A DNA stretch of 9,283 bases from CANJBX01 sp041487815 (lineage in GTDB: Bacteria; Pseudomonadota; Alphaproteobacteria; Rhizobiales; Xanthobacteraceae): positions 1-9,283 of the forward strand of contig JBGPOB010000138.1 of NCBI GenBank assembly GCA_041487815.1. The letters are read 5' to 3'. Shown one piece after another: positions 7,010 through 9,283 of the stretch. The notes below the pieces were generated by a model that saw nothing but the letters and a program-made list of their open reading frames with translations, searched no databases and was not told where the DNA came from. A program made the position numbers and the translations under genes. The stretch's first letter is position 1; each line of letters begins with the position of its first letter.

Positions 7010-8191
7010 TCACTTCTCCCGCGGCACCAGCGAATAGCGCGCGTCGGCCGCGAGACATTCGGCCTCCGGCAGACCGAGTTCGCGCCGTACGATGTTGGTG
7101 CCGCGCACCAGCGACACCATCTTGTAATAGGCATGGCGGCGGCTCATGCCTTCGCGGCCCATGCCGCAGTCCGACGACAGCACCAGCCGTTCGACCGGAA
7201 TATATTTGAGCGCGCGGCGAATGTGATCGGCGATCTCTTCGGGCCGCTCGACCTGCAACGTGTGATGATCGATCACGCCGATGGCGATCTTCTTGTCGGT
7301 GATTTCCTTGCCGAAGGCTTCGAGGTCCATGCCGCCCGCGCTGCATGACTCAAATGTAATAACGTCGGCGTCGACCTTGTTGAGCAGATCGAGCGCCGAC
7401 TTGTAGCTCTGCACTTGCGGAAACATGCGCTGTTGCGACGGGTTGCCCCAGCAGGTATGGCACCACACCTCGGTCTTGGCACGCAGGCCTTTGACCGTGC
7501 GGTTGTAGACTTCGAGGCTGAATTGCGGATTGATCACCTCGTCGACGATGTTGCGCACCGCCAGAAGATGGATTTGCGGTTCCTCGAACTGGATCACCGG
7601 GCAGCCGGCGTCGGCCAGTTCATGCAGTTCCTCGTTCAACGCATCGGCGATGGCGAGAATGCGGTCGCGGATCGACTTGTAATGGCGGTCCGTCACCGCG
7701 AAGGCGACAAGTTCCGGTCCGATCGTGCCAAACTTGACCGGCTTCTTGGTCATGCGTTGGGCGGCCTTCCACATCGCGGCATATTGCAGATCGCCACGGC
7801 CGACCGGCCCGACGATGCCCGACATCACGCGCGCTTCCAGGTAGTCGTGCAGGATATGGCCGGGCGGAAACAGCAAGCCGCCTTTGCCCGCGAGCGTCGG
7901 CTTCGGATCGGAGTTGAAGCCGCTCATGTGCCGCGTCGGGTAGTTGGTCCAGCTCTGGCCGCCGACATCGTTATCAAAGTGGGCGTCGCCATCGGTGACA
8001 ATGTCGAGACCGGCCATCTCCTGCTCGCGAAGATAGACCGAGACCGCGTCGATGTATTGTTCGCGATAGGTTGAATCGACCATCGCAAACATGAACGAGC
8101 GCGAGCCGAGATTCTCGGTGAACCAGTTTGGGCGCGGCAGCGACCCGGTGATGGTGGTGGGAAGCTTGATATCCTTGGTGACGCGAAGCAT
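7010..8191 (-). CDS. MetE-like (cobalamin-independent methionine synthase family) zinc methyltransferase homologue
   Basis: A 393-residue protein of the UROD/MetE-like barrel family, about half the length of true MetE and lacking its N-terminal barrel. Zinc ligands equivalent to the MetE His-Cys-Glu-Cys set appear to be present: H245 and C247 in WCHTCWGN, E281 in ITFESC, and C342 in SSDCGMG. Other blocks are the N-terminal TTITGSLPRP (12-21), GLDIVTDGDAHFD (61-73), IQFEEPQIH (200-208), and IGVIDHH (304-310). The family activates thiols for alkyl transfer: homocysteine methylation, methylcobalamin:CoM-type reactions, or epoxyalkane:coenzyme M transfer. Conserved metal ligands argue for an enzyme, but the acceptor is unknown. 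The ATG at 8191 has AGGAGAGA about ten bases upstream. The gene is divergent from the NTF2-like gene, with a 195-base shared control region, and ends convergently 29 bases from the molybdoenzyme fragment. Confidence 0.85.
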   Translation of the reverse strand: MLRVTKDIKLPTTITGSLPRPNWFTENLGSRSFMFAMVDSTYREQYIDAVSVYLREQEMAGLDIVTDGDAHFDNDVGGQSWTNYPTRHMSGFNSDPKPTLAGKGGLLFPPGHILHDYLEARVMSGIVGPVGRGDLQYAAMWKAAQRMTKKPVKFGTIGPELVAFAVTDRHYKSIRDRILAIADALNEELHELADAGCPVIQFEEPQIHLLAVRNIVDEVINPQFSLEVYNRTVKGLRAKTEVWCHTCWGNPSQQRMFPQVQSYKSALDLLNKVDADVITFESCSAGGMDLEAFGKEITDKKIAIGVIDHHTLQVERPEEIADHIRRALKYIPVERLVLSSDCGMGREGMSRRHAYYKMVSLVRGTNIVRRELGLPEAECLAADARYSLVPREK

Positions 8192-8294
8192 GGCGGGACG
8201 TCTCTCCTGATCTGTTTTTTGGGCGTGGCGGCAAGTCGCGCTACCGTACCATCAACATCGCCGCCCGGAAACCGTTGGGCAGGACTGTAATCGT

Positions 8295-8324
8295 TTGCTC
8301 CATGCTAGGTCGTGCCTCTACAAT
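8295..8324 (+). promoter_or_regulatory. Candidate promoter of the NTF2-like gene in the divergent region
   Basis: TACAAT (8319-8324) matches 5 of 6 positions of the -10 consensus and lies 18 bases after TTGCTC (8295-8300), a weak -35. Transcription would start near 8331, about 55 bases before the ATG. On the opposite strand I see no equally convincing promoter for the MetE-like gene between 8192 and 8386. Confidence 0.35.
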
Positions 8325-8386
8325 GACTGCCGAGCGGACGGCCGGGGACGCCGCCCCAAAATGAAGGCGTGACACGGGAGGGGATA

Positions 8387-9019
8387 ATGGCCATTTCCGC
8401 AAGTGCCAGCGATCAACGTGTAATTCGCGATCTCATCGAAAACTGGGCGATCTGGCGCGACGCCCTAATGTGGGATCGCTTTCGCACCGTCTGGCACAAG
8501 GATGGGCGGATGATGGCGACCTGGTTCCAGGGCACCGGGGACGAATTCATCGAAGCTAACAAGCAGGGCTATAAGAAGGGCATCATCATCCTGCATTTCC
8601 TCGGTGGCACCTCGATCGACATCAAGGGCAAGCGGGCGATCGTCCAGACCAAAATGACGATCGCGCAGCGCGCTCCGATGGAGGGCGTCGAATGCGACGT
8701 GGTCTGTACCGGACGGTTCTACGATTTTCTGGAAAAGCGCCGTGGCAAGTGGGGCATGCTGCTGCGCCAGCCGATCTACGAGCGGGACCGAGTCAGCCCC
8801 GTTGATCCGACGGCCGCGCCCAAGCTCGACAAGGCCCTGTTGGAACGCTTTCCCGTTGGTTATCGCCACCTCGCCTACCTGCAAGTGCAGGCCGGTTACA
8901 AGGTAAAGCCCAACATGCCGGGCATCGATGGGCCGGTCGTAGCGTTGCTCTACTCACGCGGCGCGGAATGGCTCAAGGGCAAGAAACTCAACACCGACTG
9001 GGTCACGCACGGGCTCTGA
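8387..9019 (+). CDS. NTF2/SnoaL-like fold protein, possible dehydratase or isomerase
   Basis: A 210-residue protein with the cone-shaped NTF2/SnoaL fold signature. The N-terminal helix reads RVIRDLIENWAIWRDALMWDRFRTVW with short breaks (11-36), then WHKDGRMMATW (36-46), the hairpin IILHFLGGTSIDI (67-79), VQTKMTIAQRA (86-96), CTGRFYDFLEK (107-117) and WGMLLRQPIYERDR (122-135). D25 and H70 sit where the LinA/scytalone-dehydratase type keeps its Asp-His pair, which suggests, without proving, an acid-base enzyme. A C-terminal extension after residue 140 (PVGYRHLAYLQ...) goes beyond the basic domain. The ATG at 8387 is chosen because GGGAGGGG lies just before it; an in-frame GTG six codons upstream has no such site. 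It is divergent from the MetE-like gene and probably functionally linked to it. Confidence 0.75.
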   Translation: MAISASASDQRVIRDLIENWAIWRDALMWDRFRTVWHKDGRMMATWFQGTGDEFIEANKQGYKKGIIILHFLGGTSIDIKGKRAIVQTKMTIAQRAPMEGVECDVVCTGRFYDFLEKRRGKWGMLLRQPIYERDRVSPVDPTAAPKLDKALLERFPVGYRHLAYLQVQAGYKVKPNMPGIDGPVVALLYSRGAEWLKGKKLNTDWVTHGL

Positions 9020-9022
9020 CAA

Positions 9023-9048
9023 CCGACGTCAATCGTTCACATTGTCGG
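9023..9048. terminator. Weak hairpin between convergent genes, possible bidirectional terminator
   Basis: CCGA (9023-9026) and CAAT (9030-9033) can pair with ATTG (9041-9044) and TCGG (9045-9048) around a 7-base loop, leaving a 3-base bulge. It lies in the 31-base gap between two converging stop codons. There is no T-run, so efficiency is doubtful. Confidence 0.25.
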
Positions 9049-9050
9049 CG

Positions 9051-9283
9051 TTAGTCGCCCTGCGCACGCGCCCGCGCCCGCGCCGCGGCCGTGCGTGCCG
9101 CCACGCGGTCGAGCACGGCGATCATGTCCTCGACCTCGGCGCGCTCGTACCCTTGCGTGATGAACACGATCTTGCTGCGATGGTCGGCGTCCGGCCAGCG
9201 GTCAAGCCAGGACAGCGTGTGCAGCAGCTGCTGGGCGCCCTGTATCACCGCCGGGCGGTCGGGCTCCTCGGCGACGTTGATGA
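9051..9283 (-). CDS. CobW-family GTPase, C-terminal part (5' end outside the window)
   Basis: The last 76 codons of a protein that begins beyond the window edge. The visible part reads INVAEEPDRPAVIQGAQQ, then LSWLDRWPDADHRSKIVFITQG, with a short break between them, and ends in an Ala/Arg-rich helix with TAA at 9051-9053. The AEEPDRPAVIQG, WP..D.RSK and VFIT segments are typical of the CobW C-terminal domain (COG0523), a family of GTPases that insert or supply metals such as zinc or cobalt. The GTP-binding domain and the CxCC metal motif would lie upstream and cannot be checked here. A GTG at 9248 is not taken as the start because the frame stays open with family-like sequence to the window edge. 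Confidence 0.75.
   Translation of the reverse strand, partial: INVAEEPDRPAVIQGAQQLLHTLSWLDRWPDADHRSKIVFITQGYERAEVEDMIAVLDRVAARTAAARARARAQGD

Noticed and set aside
7415..8074. A 219-codon plus-strand open frame opposite the MetE-like gene.
   Set aside because: It is a GC-rich antisense shadow without family motifs or ribosome site, and the minus strand encodes a protein with conserved zinc ligands.
9051..9248. A stand-alone 65-residue protein starting at the GTG at 9248.
   Set aside because: The frame continues upstream to the window edge with CobW-type sequence, so this is the tail of a longer gene.
1..9283. CRISPR array, tRNA or rRNA genes, toxin-antitoxin or phage-defence systems.
   Set aside because: No regularly spaced repeats, cloverleaf-like segments, or matching protein motifs were seen on either strand.

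Overview
The window looks like a piece of an alphaproteobacterial chromosome, probably Rhizobiales (Bradyrhizobium/Rhodopseudomonas type). This is inferred from the GC-rich coding sequence, purine-rich Shine-Dalgarno sites, a branched-chain-amino-acid-type (HAAT/Liv) ABC operon beside a catabolic monooxygenase, and the presence of xanthine-dehydrogenase-family, MetE-like and CobW-like proteins. No rRNA or tRNA gene and no taxonomic marker is present, so the assignment is tentative.

Layout. (1) 114-1247 (+): a RutA/SfnG-like, luciferase-fold flavin-dependent monooxygenase. (2) 1320-5984 (-): a complete five-gene Liv-type ABC importer, transcribed in the order substrate-binding protein, livH, livM, livG, livF. 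It runs convergently towards the monooxygenase, has a recognisable promoter at 6058-6086, and its livM/livG and livG/livF junctions overlap by 4 bases. (3) 5985-7009: about 1 kb with no intact gene. It holds the importer's promoter, then a badly decayed IS3-family transposase relic (about 6216-6530), then the last ~70 codons of a xanthine-dehydrogenase-family molybdenum subunit (about 6705-6980). (4) 7010-8191 (-) and 8387-9019 (+): a divergent pair made of a short zinc-type MetE-like methyltransferase homologue and an NTF2/SnoaL-fold protein. (5) 9051-9283 (-): the C-terminal end of a CobW-family GTPase, cut by the window edge.

How it may work together. The monooxygenase and importer form a plausible uptake-and-oxidation module: the importer brings in a small organic solute, perhaps an N-heterocycle, amide or organosulfur compound, and the flavoenzyme opens or oxidises it. 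This rests on adjacency and family knowledge only. The transposase relic and the truncated molybdoenzyme mark an old rearrangement junction between that module and the MetE-like/NTF2 pair. No transcriptional regulator gene lies in the window.
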